The translations under genes were made by a program, and so were the position numbers. This document shows, piece after piece, positions 26,116-35,142 of a stretch of 61,330 nucleotides of DNA. Source of the DNA: Acidobacteriota bacterium (GTDB lineage: Bacteria > Acidobacteriota > Vicinamibacteria > Vicinamibacterales > Fen-181); contig PMZR01000139.1 of NCBI GenBank assembly GCA_003170135.1, forward strand, positions 1 through 61,330, written 5' to 3'. The first letter of the stretch is position 1. Every line of letters starts with the position of its first letter. The notes under the pieces are model-generated. The model ran no database searches. It saw nothing but the letters and a program-made list of their open reading frames with translations, and was not told the origin of the DNA.

Positions 26116-26934
26116 TCAGGAGGAGGGAAGTCGGCCGCGCAGCCGAAGGTACGCCCTCAGCCAGGGCGCCCAGCCGGGGTGGTGTTTTTCGTAGAACGCG
26201 ATCTGGCTGCGCCGGTAGGCGGCGTCCACCAGCGCGCGGTTGGTCGCGACCGACCGCCCCCTCCGATGCACGATCTCGGTCACCGGCGTGAAGCGGACCG
26301 TGTGGCCCAGTGCCCGGACCGTGGCGCACAAGTCCACGTCCTCCGCGTAGATGAAGAAGCGCTCATCCAGCAGGCCGGCTTCCTCGGCGACCTTGCGGCG
26401 GATGAGCATGCACGCGCCGCTGACCCACTCGGGCTGATGTTCGACGCGCACGAGACGCTCGACGCGGGCTGTCACGAGCGGCGTCCCACGGGCGTAGAGT
26501 CGGCCGCGCGTCTTCTGCAGCAGCTCGTTGAGCGGGCCCATCGCCTTTCCAAAGGAGATCTCCGGCCGGCCCTGGCCGTCAACGATGCGCGGGCCCGCGA
26601 TGCCAGCGTCGGGATGCGCGCGAAGATCGGCGACCAGCAGGTCCACGGCCCGCGGTGGCACGATCGTGTCGCTGTTCAAGAGCAGCACGAACTCGCCGGC
26701 AGTCGCCCGGATCCCGATGTTGTTCGCCCGCGCAAACCCCAGGTTCGCGCCCGCCTCGACCACGCGCACGCCGGCAAACCCGCGTGCCGCGTCCGCGCTG
26801 CCATCCGCCGAGGCGTTGTCGACGACGACGATCTCGTGGGCGACCGCGGGCGGCGGCGCCTCCAGGGAGCGCAGGCACGCGACGAGATCGTCGCGCGTGT
26901 TGTAGCTGACGATGATGATGGCGACTTCAGCCAC
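26116..26934 (-). CDS. GT2-family glycosyltransferase
   Basis: The product starts VAEVAIIIVSYNTRDDLVACLRSL from a GTG at 26934, which overlaps the end of the upstream gene by eight bases. It has VVDNASADGS (nucleotide-binding Asp), NLGFARANNIGI, LLLNSDTIVPP (the DXD-like metal site reads NSD) and WVSGACMLIRRKVAEEAGLL. FFIYAEDVDLCATVRALGH follows, with the ED catalytic base. This is the rhamnosyl/galactofuranosyl-like GT2 pattern of inverting GT-A enzymes. Longer frames upstream read into the neighbouring gene and are not used. Confidence 0.9.
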   Translation of the reverse strand: MAEVAIIIVSYNTRDDLVACLRSLEAPPPAVAHEIVVVDNASADGSADAARGFAGVRVVEAGANLGFARANNIGIRATAGEFVLLLNSDTIVPPRAVDLLVADLRAHPDAGIAGPRIVDGQGRPEISFGKAMGPLNELLQKTRGRLYARGTPLVTARVERLVRVEHQPEWVSGACMLIRRKVAEEAGLLDERFFIYAEDVDLCATVRALGHTVRFTPVTEIVHRRGRSVATNRALVDAAYRRSQIAFYEKHHPGWAPWLRAYLRLRGRLPSS

Positions 26935-28039
26935 GCGCGCCCGCCCGTTCGATGGCCGCCAGGGTCCGGTGCGCGGCGTCGTTCCAGCAGTATCGGCCGA
27001 GCACGCGCTGCGCCCGTTGCAGCTGGGCCTGGCGGGCGTCAGCGTCGACGAGCAGGCGCTGCAGGGCGTTCGCGGTTCCGTCCAGGTCACCGGCGCCTAC
27101 GTAGATGGCCGCATCCTCGTACACCTCACGCGCCACCGGCGTGTCGAGGACGACGACGGGAATCGCATGCGCGAGCGCCTCGAGCGGCGTGAAGCCGAAG
27201 CCCTCGTACTCCGACAAGAACGCGAACACTCGAGCCTGCGCGTACAAGGCCGCCAACTGCTCGTCGGGCACGTAGGAACGCAGGCGAACGCGATCGCCGA
27301 CGCCGAGCGACCGGGCAAGGCCTTCGAGATCCTCGAGAGGATGCGTCCGATTGTCGCCGACGATTTCCAGCCGCGCGCCGGACACCTGCCTGCTCACCGC
27401 GGCAAAGGCGCGCAGCAGGTCGGGCACGCGGCGCCGGTTGAAGATGGACCCGACGAACAGGACCAGCGGCGGGCGCCCGTCGCCGGGCGGCATGGCCGTC
27501 GGCCGCGAGATGCCGGGGCGAATCACCTCCACGCGATGATCCGCGACGCCAAGGCGCGCGACGATCTCGCGTTTCGAGAACTCCGAGATGGTCAGGATGG
27601 CCGCGGCCCGGCGAGCGGACCATCGCGTGATCACCCGCCGCCGCAGCCCCTCCCGGCGGCCGAACCACTCGGGATGCGCGAAGAACGACACGTCGTGGAT
27701 GGTGAGCACCACCGGAACCTCGACGGCGACCGGGGCGGTGTAGCCTGGCGCAAACAACACGTCGGGACGATCCCGACCAATCGCGGCCGCCAGCGCCCGC
27801 TGTTCCCACCAGGTGCCCGCGTGTCCCGGCACCGCCCGGGTCTCGCACAGCCCGCCTTCCGCCACCCGCCTCCCGCCTGCTGGCGTGATTGCCCCGCCTT
27901 CCGCCTCCGGGTAATAGAGCACCCACCGATGGGCGCGCGCCTCCGGCCGGCGCTGCCACTGCTCGAGCAGGCGCGCCAGGTACGTGCCGACACCGGTCGG
28001 CCTGCCCAGGAGTTCGCGCGCGTCGACGGCGATGTTCAT
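26927..28039 (-). CDS. GT4-family glycosyltransferase
   Basis: ATG 28039 gives MNIAVDARELLGRPTGVGTYLARLL and overlaps the preceding stop. VLTIHDVSFFAHPEWFG, LTISEFSKREIVARLGV and VIRPGI are in the acceptor-side half. VLFVGSIFNRRRVPDLLRAFA and FAFLSEYEGFGFTPLEALAHAIPVV form the donor side, with the glutamate box EGFGFTPLE. It is close in plan to the GT4 genes on either side, so the locus likely grew by duplication. Length is 370 residues. Confidence 0.9.
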   Translation of the reverse strand: MNIAVDARELLGRPTGVGTYLARLLEQWQRRPEARAHRWVLYYPEAEGGAITPAGGRRVAEGGLCETRAVPGHAGTWWEQRALAAAIGRDRPDVLFAPGYTAPVAVEVPVVLTIHDVSFFAHPEWFGRREGLRRRVITRWSARRAAAILTISEFSKREIVARLGVADHRVEVIRPGISRPTAMPPGDGRPPLVLFVGSIFNRRRVPDLLRAFAAVSRQVSGARLEIVGDNRTHPLEDLEGLARSLGVGDRVRLRSYVPDEQLAALYAQARVFAFLSEYEGFGFTPLEALAHAIPVVVLDTPVAREVYEDAAIYVGAGDLDGTANALQRLLVDADARQAQLQRAQRVLGRYCWNDAAHRTLAAIERAGARG

Positions 28040-29166
28040 GCCTGTTGTGCTTCGATCGCGCGCTCGAACGCTCCCAGCGCGGCTGCCGCCGTCTGTGGCC
28101 ACGTGAACTGACGCGCCCGCAGCACGCCCTTCGCGGCCGATGCCGCCGCCAGCGAATCATCCATCAGCATGCGCTCCATCGCGCCGGCGAGCGCGTCGCG
28201 GTCGTCCGGGTCCACGACGATCCCCGCATCGCCGGCCACTTCCGGCAACGCCCCGCGGTTCGATACCACAACCGGAACGCCGGCGGCCATCGCCTCGACG
28301 ACCGGCATGCCGAAGCCTTCGTGATAGGAGGGCAGGACGAACAGGGCGGCGGACTCGAACAGCTCGCGGCGCTGCTGGTCGGACACGTACCCGAGGTGCC
28401 GGACCCGGCCCGCAAGCGGTGGCCGGGTGATGGCCTCCAGCCATCGCGCGCTTTCCGGCTGCGCACGCCCCGCCAGGACCAGCGGCAGCACGTCCGGGCA
28501 TCTTCGGACGAGTTCCGCGTAGGCGTCGAGAAGCCCTTCGACGTTCTTTCGCGCCTCGAGCGTGCCGACGAACAGCACGTGGCGACGCCGGCCATCGCCC
28601 CCACGATCGCCGACGGGACACCAGTCGGGCGCGCCGGGATAGCACACCGTCATCCGCGCCGGTGAAACGTCAAGCTCGCTCGCGACCTGCCGTGCAGTAT
28701 AGTGCGAGGGAACGATGATATGCGCCGCCCGGTGCGCGTGGGCACGGACCAGGCCGGGGTAGTCGCGGCGAATCTCAGCGGTTGCCCGCTCCGGGTGCGC
28801 GAGGAAGTCGAGGTCGTGGATCGTGACGACCTGCGCCGCCCGGGAGGATGGCAACAGCAGCGGATGCGGCGAGTACGCGATGTCGAAGCCGCCCCGGCTC
28901 AGCAACTCGACGGGCGGCCACTCGAGGCGGTGCCATAGCAGGTTCAACGCCGTGACGGGAATGTGACGATCGACGACGTGCACCGCCGGCAATTGCGCCA
29001 GGTCTTCCGCCAGCGGTCGGTCCTTCCACGAACTGGAAAAGAGAGTGATGTCGAGCTCGGCACCTGTGGCCAGTGCGCGGACGAGGTGGAACAGGTACTG
29101 ACCGGCGCCGGTCCTCGACCTCAGGGCGGGCCGGTAATCAACGACGATACGCACGGCTGTTGACAC
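28036..29166 (-). CDS. GT4-family glycosyltransferase, first gene of the leftward arm
   Basis: The product has RIVVDYRPALRSRTGAGQYLFHLV near the start. VVTIHDLDFLAHPERAT, IIVPSHYTARQVASELDV and VLFVGTLEARKNVEGLLDAYAEL follow. The LPSYHEGFGMPVVEAMAAGVPVV glutamate box lies in the donor domain. Two GTG starts are possible, 29166 and 29154; neither has a clear ribosome site. Its stop overlaps the next gene's ATG. It is the promoter-proximal gene of a seven-gene leftward operon that ends with the UDP-glucuronate decarboxylase-like gene. Confidence 0.88.
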   Translation of the reverse strand: MSTAVRIVVDYRPALRSRTGAGQYLFHLVRALATGAELDITLFSSSWKDRPLAEDLAQLPAVHVVDRHIPVTALNLLWHRLEWPPVELLSRGGFDIAYSPHPLLLPSSRAAQVVTIHDLDFLAHPERATAEIRRDYPGLVRAHAHRAAHIIVPSHYTARQVASELDVSPARMTVCYPGAPDWCPVGDRGGDGRRRHVLFVGTLEARKNVEGLLDAYAELVRRCPDVLPLVLAGRAQPESARWLEAITRPPLAGRVRHLGYVSDQQRRELFESAALFVLPSYHEGFGMPVVEAMAAGVPVVVSNRGALPEVAGDAGIVVDPDDRDALAGAMERMLMDDSLAAASAAKGVLRARQFTWPQTAAAALGAFERAIEAQQA

Positions 29167-29270
29167 TACCTTCTGCCGCGTTCGGCCGCAAGCCTCGACC
29201 GCCCGCAGTGCCGCCGGCGGGGCCGCGAACGGGGGATTGAACAACAACTAACTGCTTGGCTATCAGCAGC

Positions 29271-29299
29271 TTGACAGCCATCCGTCGTCGTGCTAACGT
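29271..29299 (+). promoter_or_regulatory. strong sigma70-like promoter for the rightward sugar operon
   Basis: A perfect TTGACA (29271-29276) and TAACGT (29294-29299) are 17 bases apart, about 55 bases upstream of the UDP-glucose dehydrogenase start. The surrounding 29235-29300 stretch is AT-richer than its neighbours. The promoter of the leftward operon should lie in the same 29167-29353 spacer but I cannot pick it out. Confidence 0.6.
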
Positions 29300-29353
29300 C
29301 AGCCGTTTTTGGGGGCGGCGGGCCGGACTTGGGGTCGACAGGAGCGATCGAGG

Positions 29354-30649
29354 ATGAAACTCGCAGTCATAGGAACTGGTTATGTTGGCCTGGTTGCCGG
29401 CGCCTGCCTGGCGGAAAACGGCAACGAGGTCATCTGTGTAGACAAGGACGAATCGAAGATCCGCACGCTGCGCCGGGGCAAGATGCCGATCTACGAGCCC
29501 GGGCTCGAAGAAATGGTCCGCCGGAACCGTGCGGAGAAACGCCTCGTCTTCACCACCGCCCTGCCGATGGCGGTGCGCCAGGCCAGTATCATCTTCATCG
29601 CCGTGGGCACGCCGCAAGGCGAGGACGGCTCGGCCGACCTGCAGCACGTGCTCGAAGTCGCGCGGCAGGTGGCGCGGGCGATGAACGGCTACAAGGTCAT
29701 CGTGGACAAGAGCACGGTGCCGGTGGGAACCGCGCAACGGGTGCGGGAAATCATCCGCCGCGAGACGACGCACCCCTTCAGCGTGGTGAGCAACCCGGAG
29801 TTCCTCAAGCAGGGCGCGGCCGTCGACGACTTCATGAAACCGGATCGCGTCGTCGTTGGCGCGGAGGATCCGCGCGCCACCGAGATGATGATGGAGCTCT
29901 ACGCGCCGTTCACGCGCACGGGCGCCCCGATCATGGTGATGGACTGCGCGAGCGCCGAGATGTGTAAGTACGCGGCGAACGCGCTGCTGGCATGCCGCAT
30001 CTCGTTCATGAACGAGGTGGCGACCGTCTGCGAGCTGTTCGGCGCGGACGTGGACCACGTGCGGCGGGCCATCGGGTCGGACCGCCGGATCGGGTCGTCG
30101 TTCCTGTTTCCCGGCGTGGGCTACGGAGGCAGCTGCTTTCCGAAGGATGTGCAGGCGCTGCTGAAGTTTTCGCAGGAGAAGGGGTACGATTTCAAGATTC
30201 TCTGCGCGACCGAACAGGTGAACGCGGCGCAGAAGCGGCGCCTCGTCTCGAAGATGGAGGCGCACTTCGGCAGCCTGAAGGGCAAGACGATCGCCGTGTG
30301 GGGCTTGTCGTTCAAGCCGAAGACCGACGACATGCGCGAAGCGCCGGCGATCACGATCATCGAGACGCTGCTCGGGGCGGGGGCCAAGGTGCAGGCCTAC
30401 GACCCGCAGGCCGGCGGGATCGCGAAGGCGATGTTCGGCCCGCGAATCACGATCGCGGAGAAGAGCTACGACGCGCTGGCCGGCGCCGACGCGCTGGCGC
30501 TCGTGACCGAGTGGAGCGAGTTCCGCGAGCCGGACTTCGCCAAGATGCGAAAGCTGATGCGCACGCCCGTGATCTTCGACGGCCGGAACGTCTACTCGAA
30601 GGAGACGATGCGCACCCACGGCTTCACCTACTTCTCGATCGGGAGGTAA
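29354..30649 (+). CDS. ugd: UDP-glucose 6-dehydrogenase
   Basis: This enzyme makes UDP-glucuronate from UDP-glucose by two NAD-dependent oxidations. It has the N-terminal GTGYVGLVAGACLAENG, DKSTVPVGTA, SNPEFLKQGAAVDDFMKPDR, the catalytic Cys in GVGYGGSCFPKDVQAL, and the C-terminal GLSFKPKTDDMREAPA. Length (431) is normal. The start is immediately downstream of a strong promoter. The next gene, galE, starts two bases after its stop. Its product feeds the UDP-glucuronate decarboxylase-like enzyme encoded at 21140. Confidence 0.96.
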   Translation: MKLAVIGTGYVGLVAGACLAENGNEVICVDKDESKIRTLRRGKMPIYEPGLEEMVRRNRAEKRLVFTTALPMAVRQASIIFIAVGTPQGEDGSADLQHVLEVARQVARAMNGYKVIVDKSTVPVGTAQRVREIIRRETTHPFSVVSNPEFLKQGAAVDDFMKPDRVVVGAEDPRATEMMMELYAPFTRTGAPIMVMDCASAEMCKYAANALLACRISFMNEVATVCELFGADVDHVRRAIGSDRRIGSSFLFPGVGYGGSCFPKDVQALLKFSQEKGYDFKILCATEQVNAAQKRRLVSKMEAHFGSLKGKTIAVWGLSFKPKTDDMREAPAITIIETLLGAGAKVQAYDPQAGGIAKAMFGPRITIAEKSYDALAGADALALVTEWSEFREPDFAKMRKLMRTPVIFDGRNVYSKETMRTHGFTYFSIGR

Positions 30650-30651
30650 CC

Positions 30652-31647
30652 CTGGGAGCCGTTCTCGTCACCGGCGGCGCGGGTTACATCGGCAGCCACG
30701 CGGCGAAACTCCTTCGCCGCGCGGGCCGGGACGTCGTCATCTACGACAACCTGACGGCCGGCCATCGGCTGGCGGCGCTCGGCGGGGAGCTGGTCGAGGG
30801 TGACGTCCACGACGTCGCGCGGCTCACTGACGTGATGCGCCGCCACGCGGTCAGCGCGATCATGCATTTTGCGGCGTGGCTCTCGGTCGGCGACTCGGTG
30901 ACCGATCCGGCCGGCTACTACGCGAACAACGTCGGCGGCACGCTGGCGCTGCTCGAGGCGATGGTGCGCGCCTCGGTCCGCCACCTCGTTTTCTCGTCGT
31001 CGTGCGCCGTGTTCGGCGAGCCGGAGCGCGTGCCCATCGCCGAGGACCACCCGACCCGGCCCATCAATGCCTACGGCGAGACGAAGCTGGCCGTCGAGCG
31101 GGCGCTCCCGCACTACGCGCGCGCCTACGGCCTGCAATCGGTGGCGCTGCGCTATTTCAACGCGGCGGGCGCCGATCCGGACGGCGCGCTGGGCGAGGAC
31201 CATCGTCCCGAGATTCACCTGATCCCGCGCGCGATCGACGCCGCGACGGGAGGGGCCGTCCTGCAGGTGTTCGGTGACGACTATCCGACGCCCGACGGGA
31301 CGTGCCTGCGCGACTACATTCACGTGACGGATCTGGCCGAGGCGCACCGGCTCGCGCTCGAGTCGCTCGAGCGCGGCGCCTGCTCGGCGGTCTACAACGT
31401 GGGGAACGGCCAGCCCTGCTCGGTGCGACAGGTCATCGACGTGGTGTCGCGCGTGACAGGGCGGCAGGTGATGTGGCAGATGGGGCCGCGGCGGGCGGGC
31501 GACCCGGCCGTGCTGTTCGCGTCGAATGCCAGGATCCAGAGCGAGCTCGGGTGGCGTCCGCGCTACGCAGATCTGCAGACGATTGTCGGGACGGCGTGGC
31601 AGTGGCACCGGACGCATCCGCGCGGCTTCGCCGAAGGGGAGTGCTGA
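30652..31647 (+). CDS. galE: UDP-glucose 4-epimerase, probable CTG start
   Basis: GalE interconverts UDP-glucose and UDP-galactose. The NAD-binding AVLVTGGAGYIGSHAAKLL is followed by HFAAWLSVGDSV, SSSCAVFGEP, the catalytic Tyr-Lys in NAYGETKLAVE, and RYFNAAGADPDG. DDYPTPDGTCLRDYIHV follows toward the C-terminus. No ATG, GTG or TTG lies in frame near the conserved N-terminus. The only sensible initiator is CTG at 30652, five bases after GGGAGG (30641-30646) and two after the ugd stop. This gives 331 residues, the family size. The stop overlaps the ATG of the GT2 gene. Confidence 0.9.
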   Translation: MGAVLVTGGAGYIGSHAAKLLRRAGRDVVIYDNLTAGHRLAALGGELVEGDVHDVARLTDVMRRHAVSAIMHFAAWLSVGDSVTDPAGYYANNVGGTLALLEAMVRASVRHLVFSSSCAVFGEPERVPIAEDHPTRPINAYGETKLAVERALPHYARAYGLQSVALRYFNAAGADPDGALGEDHRPEIHLIPRAIDAATGGAVLQVFGDDYPTPDGTCLRDYIHVTDLAEAHRLALESLERGACSAVYNVGNGQPCSVRQVIDVVSRVTGRQVMWQMGPRRAGDPAVLFASNARIQSELGWRPRYADLQTIVGTAWQWHRTHPRGFAEGEC

Positions 31648-32357
31648 TGGCGGGATTACGGGGCATCCTGAAAGATCCTGTGCTCTCGGTCGTGATGCCG
31701 GTCTACAACGAGCACGACACGATCGAGGAGATCATCGGCCGCGTGCTGGCCGTGCCGGTGCGCGTCGAGCTCATCGTCGTCGATGACTGTTCGACCGACG
31801 GGACGCGCGACATCTTGCAGCGGCTGCAGCAGCAGTGCCGGTTCAAGCTGCTGCTCCAGGAGCGTAACCAGGGAAAGGGAGCGGCCCTGCGGCGCGGCTT
31901 CCAGGAGGTGACGGGCGACATCGTCCTCATCCAGGACGCCGACCTCGAATACTCGCCCGAGGAGTACCCGGATCTCATCGATCTCATCTGCTCGGGCCGC
32001 GCGGACGTGGTCTACGGCTCGCGGTTCCTGGGCCGGCACCGCGTGTTCATGTTCACGCACTACCTGGGGAACCGTCTCCTGACCTCCATCACCAACGTCC
32101 TCTACAACACGATGCTGACCGACATGGAGACGTGCTACAAGGTCATGCGCGTCGACGTGCTCCGGTCGATGCAGCTCGAATCGGACGGCTTCGGCATCGA
32201 GCCCGAGATGACGGCGAAGATCTTCAAGCGCCGGTACCGCGTGTACGAGATCCCGATCACCTACGACGGGCGCGGCTACGACGAGGGCAAGAAGATCACC
32301 TGGCGCGACGGGTTCACGGCCCTCTGGGTCCTTCTCAAGTACCGGTTTACCGAGTGA
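31647..32357 (+). CDS. GT2 glycosyltransferase (polyprenyl-/dolichyl-phosphate sugar transferase-like)
   Basis: The 236-residue soluble GT-A protein has VVMPVYNEHDTIEEII, VDDCSTDGTRDIL and NQGKGAALRRGF. Its DXD-like metal site reads IQDADLEYSPEEYP. VYGSRF, TDMETCYKVMRVDVL and EPEMTAKIFKRRYRVYEIPI follow, as in DPM1-type enzymes. It lacks the C-terminal membrane helices of some relatives. The donor is unknown. It is coupled by overlap to galE and to the ABC exporter gene. Confidence 0.9.
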   Translation: MAGLRGILKDPVLSVVMPVYNEHDTIEEIIGRVLAVPVRVELIVVDDCSTDGTRDILQRLQQQCRFKLLLQERNQGKGAALRRGFQEVTGDIVLIQDADLEYSPEEYPDLIDLICSGRADVVYGSRFLGRHRVFMFTHYLGNRLLTSITNVLYNTMLTDMETCYKVMRVDVLRSMQLESDGFGIEPEMTAKIFKRRYRVYEIPITYDGRGYDEGKKITWRDGFTALWVLLKYRFTE

Positions 32358-34162
32358 ACGCCCTGCGCAGGCTCCTCCGCTACGGCCAGCCGTACCGCGG
32401 CCGGTTCTATGCCGCGATGTTCTGGATGCTGCTGTACGGCGCCGGGACCACGTGGCTGGGATGGCTGGTCAAGGACGTCTTCGACCAGGTGCTCGAGAAG
32501 CGCCAGGGCCTCGCCTTCGTCGCCGTCAGCGTGATGGCCGCGTCGCTGCTCAAGGGCATTGGCGGGTACCTGTCTGCCTACCTGATGACCGACGTCGGCC
32601 AGCGCGTCGTCCGGGACGTGCGCAATTGCCTCTACTCCCACATGCTCGACCAGTCGGCGGCCTTCTTCAGCCGCCGCACGACCGGGCAACTGCTGTCGCG
32701 CATCACGAATGACGTCGCGCAGATCCAGCAGGCGGTCTCGGAAACCCTCGGCGACCTGCTGCGCGAGTCGCTCGCGCTGGTCGGCTTTGCGGGGCTGCTC
32801 TTCAATTACGACGCGAAGCTGGCGCTCGTGTTCATGACCGGCGCGCCGATTGTCGTCTATCCCCTGGTGCGGCTCGGCCAGCGCCTGAGGAAGGTGACGC
32901 GGCGCAGCCAGGAGGAACTGGAGCACATGCTCCACGTGAGCACCGAGGCGTTCACCGGGCACCGGATCGTCAAGGGCTTCGGCACCGAGCAGAAGGAGAA
33001 GGATCGGTTCGCCGAGGCGGCGCAGCGGCTCTACCACGCGAACGTCAAGGTCACGATGGCGCTTTCCGCGCTGCCTCCGGTGATGGAGTTGCTGGGCGGG
33101 GTAGGCATCATCGGGGCGCTGTGGTACGGCGTGAACCAGATGCAGGGACCGCACCCGCAGCTCACCAAAGGCGCGTTTCTGGGGTTCATCTTCTGCCTGT
33201 TCATGATGTACGCGCCGATCAAGAAGCTGAGCCGCGTGAACGCCACGCTGCAGCAGACGATCGCGGCCTCCGAGCGCATCTTCGAGATGCTCGACACGCA
33301 CACGGAGCTCGAGGACGAGGCCGACGCGGTCGCGCTCCCGCGCTTCTGCCGCACGATCGCGTTCCGGGACGTCACGTTCAAGTACGAGGGAGATCGGCGT
33401 TCCATCCTGCGCGACGTCTCGTTCGACATCCAGGCCGGCCAGACCGTGGCGATCGTGGGTCGCAGCGGCGCGGGCAAGACGACGCTGGCCAACCTGCTGC
33501 CGCGGTTCTACGACGTGACGTCGGGCGCCATCCTGCTCGACGGTCTCGACATCCGGCGGGCCACGCTGCAGTCGCTGCGAAGCCAGATTGCCATCGTCAC
33601 GCAGGAGACGGTGCTCTTCGACGACACGATCGCCGGCAACATCGCGTACGGGTCGCCGGGCGCGACGCGCGAGGCGATCGAGGCGGCGGCTCGTGCCGCG
33701 CACGCGCACGACTTCATCGAAGCGATGCCGCTCGGCTACGATACGCGCATCGGCGAACGCGGGCAGCGGTTGTCCGGGGGCCAGCGCCAGCGCGTCGCGA
33801 TCGCCCGCGCGCTGGTCAAGGACTCGCCGATCCTGATCCTGGACGAGGCGACCTCGTCGCTCGATTCGGAATCGGAGTTGCTCGTGCAGGATGCGCTCGC
33901 CAACCTGATGCGGAACCGGACGTCGCTCGTCATCGCGCACCGACTGTCGACGGTCCAGCGCGCCGACCTCATCATGGTGCTCGAACGCGGCAGCATCATC
34001 GAGGTGGGGCGCCACGAGGAACTGCTGGCCCGCGCCGACGGCCGTTACGCCCGGCTCTACGCGCTGCAACTGATCGGCCGGCGGCGGGCGGACGAAGACA
34101 GATCGGGCCCGCCGGACGCCGCCGACGAGATGGATGAGCCCGGCGTGGTCGAGCCCCTGTAG
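32354..34162 (+). CDS. MsbA-type ABC exporter (fused permease and ATPase)
   Basis: The six-helix ABC transmembrane domain occupies about residues 1-310. The C-terminal ATPase has Walker A GRSGAGKTTLANLL, the Q-loop VTQETVLF, the signature LSGGQRQRVAIARAL, Walker B ILILDEATSSLD and the H-loop IAHRLSTV. Half transporters of this kind dimerise and flip lipid-linked substrates, such as lipid A or lipid-linked glycans. The context suggests export of a product of this locus rather than an antibiotic. GTG 32354 overlaps the previous stop. About 20 acidic residues form a tail after the ATPase. Confidence 0.9.
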   Translation: MNALRRLLRYGQPYRGRFYAAMFWMLLYGAGTTWLGWLVKDVFDQVLEKRQGLAFVAVSVMAASLLKGIGGYLSAYLMTDVGQRVVRDVRNCLYSHMLDQSAAFFSRRTTGQLLSRITNDVAQIQQAVSETLGDLLRESLALVGFAGLLFNYDAKLALVFMTGAPIVVYPLVRLGQRLRKVTRRSQEELEHMLHVSTEAFTGHRIVKGFGTEQKEKDRFAEAAQRLYHANVKVTMALSALPPVMELLGGVGIIGALWYGVNQMQGPHPQLTKGAFLGFIFCLFMMYAPIKKLSRVNATLQQTIAASERIFEMLDTHTELEDEADAVALPRFCRTIAFRDVTFKYEGDRRSILRDVSFDIQAGQTVAIVGRSGAGKTTLANLLPRFYDVTSGAILLDGLDIRRATLQSLRSQIAIVTQETVLFDDTIAGNIAYGSPGATREAIEAAARAAHAHDFIEAMPLGYDTRIGERGQRLSGGQRQRVAIARALVKDSPILILDEATSSLDSESELLVQDALANLMRNRTSLVIAHRLSTVQRADLIMVLERGSIIEVGRHEELLARADGRYARLYALQLIGRRRADEDRSGPPDAADEMDEPGVVEPL

Positions 34163-34248
34163 AATAGTTGACAGTTCACCGTTGACAGTCAACCGGTGAG
34201 ATGACGGTCAACTGTCAACTGTCAACTGCCGACCGTCGAGTAGCACCC
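34163..34248. repeat. word-like intergenic repeat, GTCAACTGTCAAC type
   Basis: The spacer before yicC contains GTTGACAGTT (34167-34176) and two overlapping copies of its complement AACTGTCAAC (34210-34219, 34217-34226). Further GTTGACAGTCAAC words lie between them, so a hairpin of about ten pairs can form. An ATG at 34201 lies inside it but is not a credible start. Confidence 0.65.
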
Positions 34249-35142
34249 ATGATCAAAAGCATGACCGGGTTCGCCTCGCGGACGCACGAGACCGAGCCGG
34301 CGAGTATTGGCGTGACCATCCGGTCGGTCAACCACCGGTACCTCGACGTGCAGGTGCGGCTGCCGCAGCTTCTGGCCTCGATGGAGTCGCGCGTCCGCGC
34401 GCTCGTGCAGCAGCGGATGGCCCGGGGGCGGGTCGAGGTGAGCGTGAGCGTGCAGGCGCGGCAGGTGCCGACCGTCGAGGTCGAGTTGAACGAGGGCCTC
34501 ATCCTCGCCATGAACGCGGCGCTCAACCGGGCACGCGGCGCAGGCCTCATCGCGGGCCAGCTCGAAGCGTCGGATCTGCTGCGGATGCCGCAGGCGTTGA
34601 CGATTCGCGAGCGGTCACTGGACCCCGAGTCGCCCGAAGCGGCGGTGCTCGAGAAGGGCGTCGAGGCCGGCGTCGACGCGACCGTCTCCGACCTCGACAC
34701 GATGCGGGTCCGCGAGGGGCAGCACCTGGCGGCCGACCTGGCCGGCCGGCGCGCGACTGCCGCCGGCCTGCTCGATCGCGTGGCGGCGGCGGCCGAGCAG
34801 GGCCGGCAATCGCTCGAAGCGCGGGTGCGAGACCGGATCGGCGAACTTCCGGTTGACCTGCAGGGCGACCCGACCGCGATGGCCCAGGAGATCGTGCGGC
34901 TGGCCGCGCGGTCGGACATCAGCGAAGAGGTGGTCCGGTTCCGGGCGCACCTGGCGCAGTGGAGCGCACTCGAGCAGGGGCCCGAGCCGTGCGGGCGCAA
35001 GCTGGATTTCCTGCTGCAGGAGATGAACCGCGAAGTGAACACGATCGGCTCGAAGGCGGACGGCATCAAGATCGCCGAACTGATCGTCGACATGAAGGCG
35101 GAGCTCGAGAAGATGCGGGAGCAGGTCCAGAATGTCGAATGA
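34249..35142 (+). CDS. yicC: YicC-family endoribonuclease
   Basis: The product begins MIKSMTGFASRTHE. It contains VTIRSVNHRYLDVQVRLP, ARGRVEVSVSV and, near the C-terminus, GRKLDFLLQEMNREVNTIGSKADG, followed by VVDMKAELEKMREQVQNVE-like charged helices. These are the YicC N and DUF1732 domains. E. coli YicC is an RNase. ATG 34249 is used; a start at 34201 would lie in repeat sequence. Its end overlaps gmk by 11 bases, the common yicC-gmk-rpoZ linkage. Confidence 0.93.
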   Translation: MIKSMTGFASRTHETEPASIGVTIRSVNHRYLDVQVRLPQLLASMESRVRALVQQRMARGRVEVSVSVQARQVPTVEVELNEGLILAMNAALNRARGAGLIAGQLEASDLLRMPQALTIRERSLDPESPEAAVLEKGVEAGVDATVSDLDTMRVREGQHLAADLAGRRATAAGLLDRVAAAAEQGRQSLEARVRDRIGELPVDLQGDPTAMAQEIVRLAARSDISEEVVRFRAHLAQWSALEQGPEPCGRKLDFLLQEMNREVNTIGSKADGIKIAELIVDMKAELEKMREQVQNVE

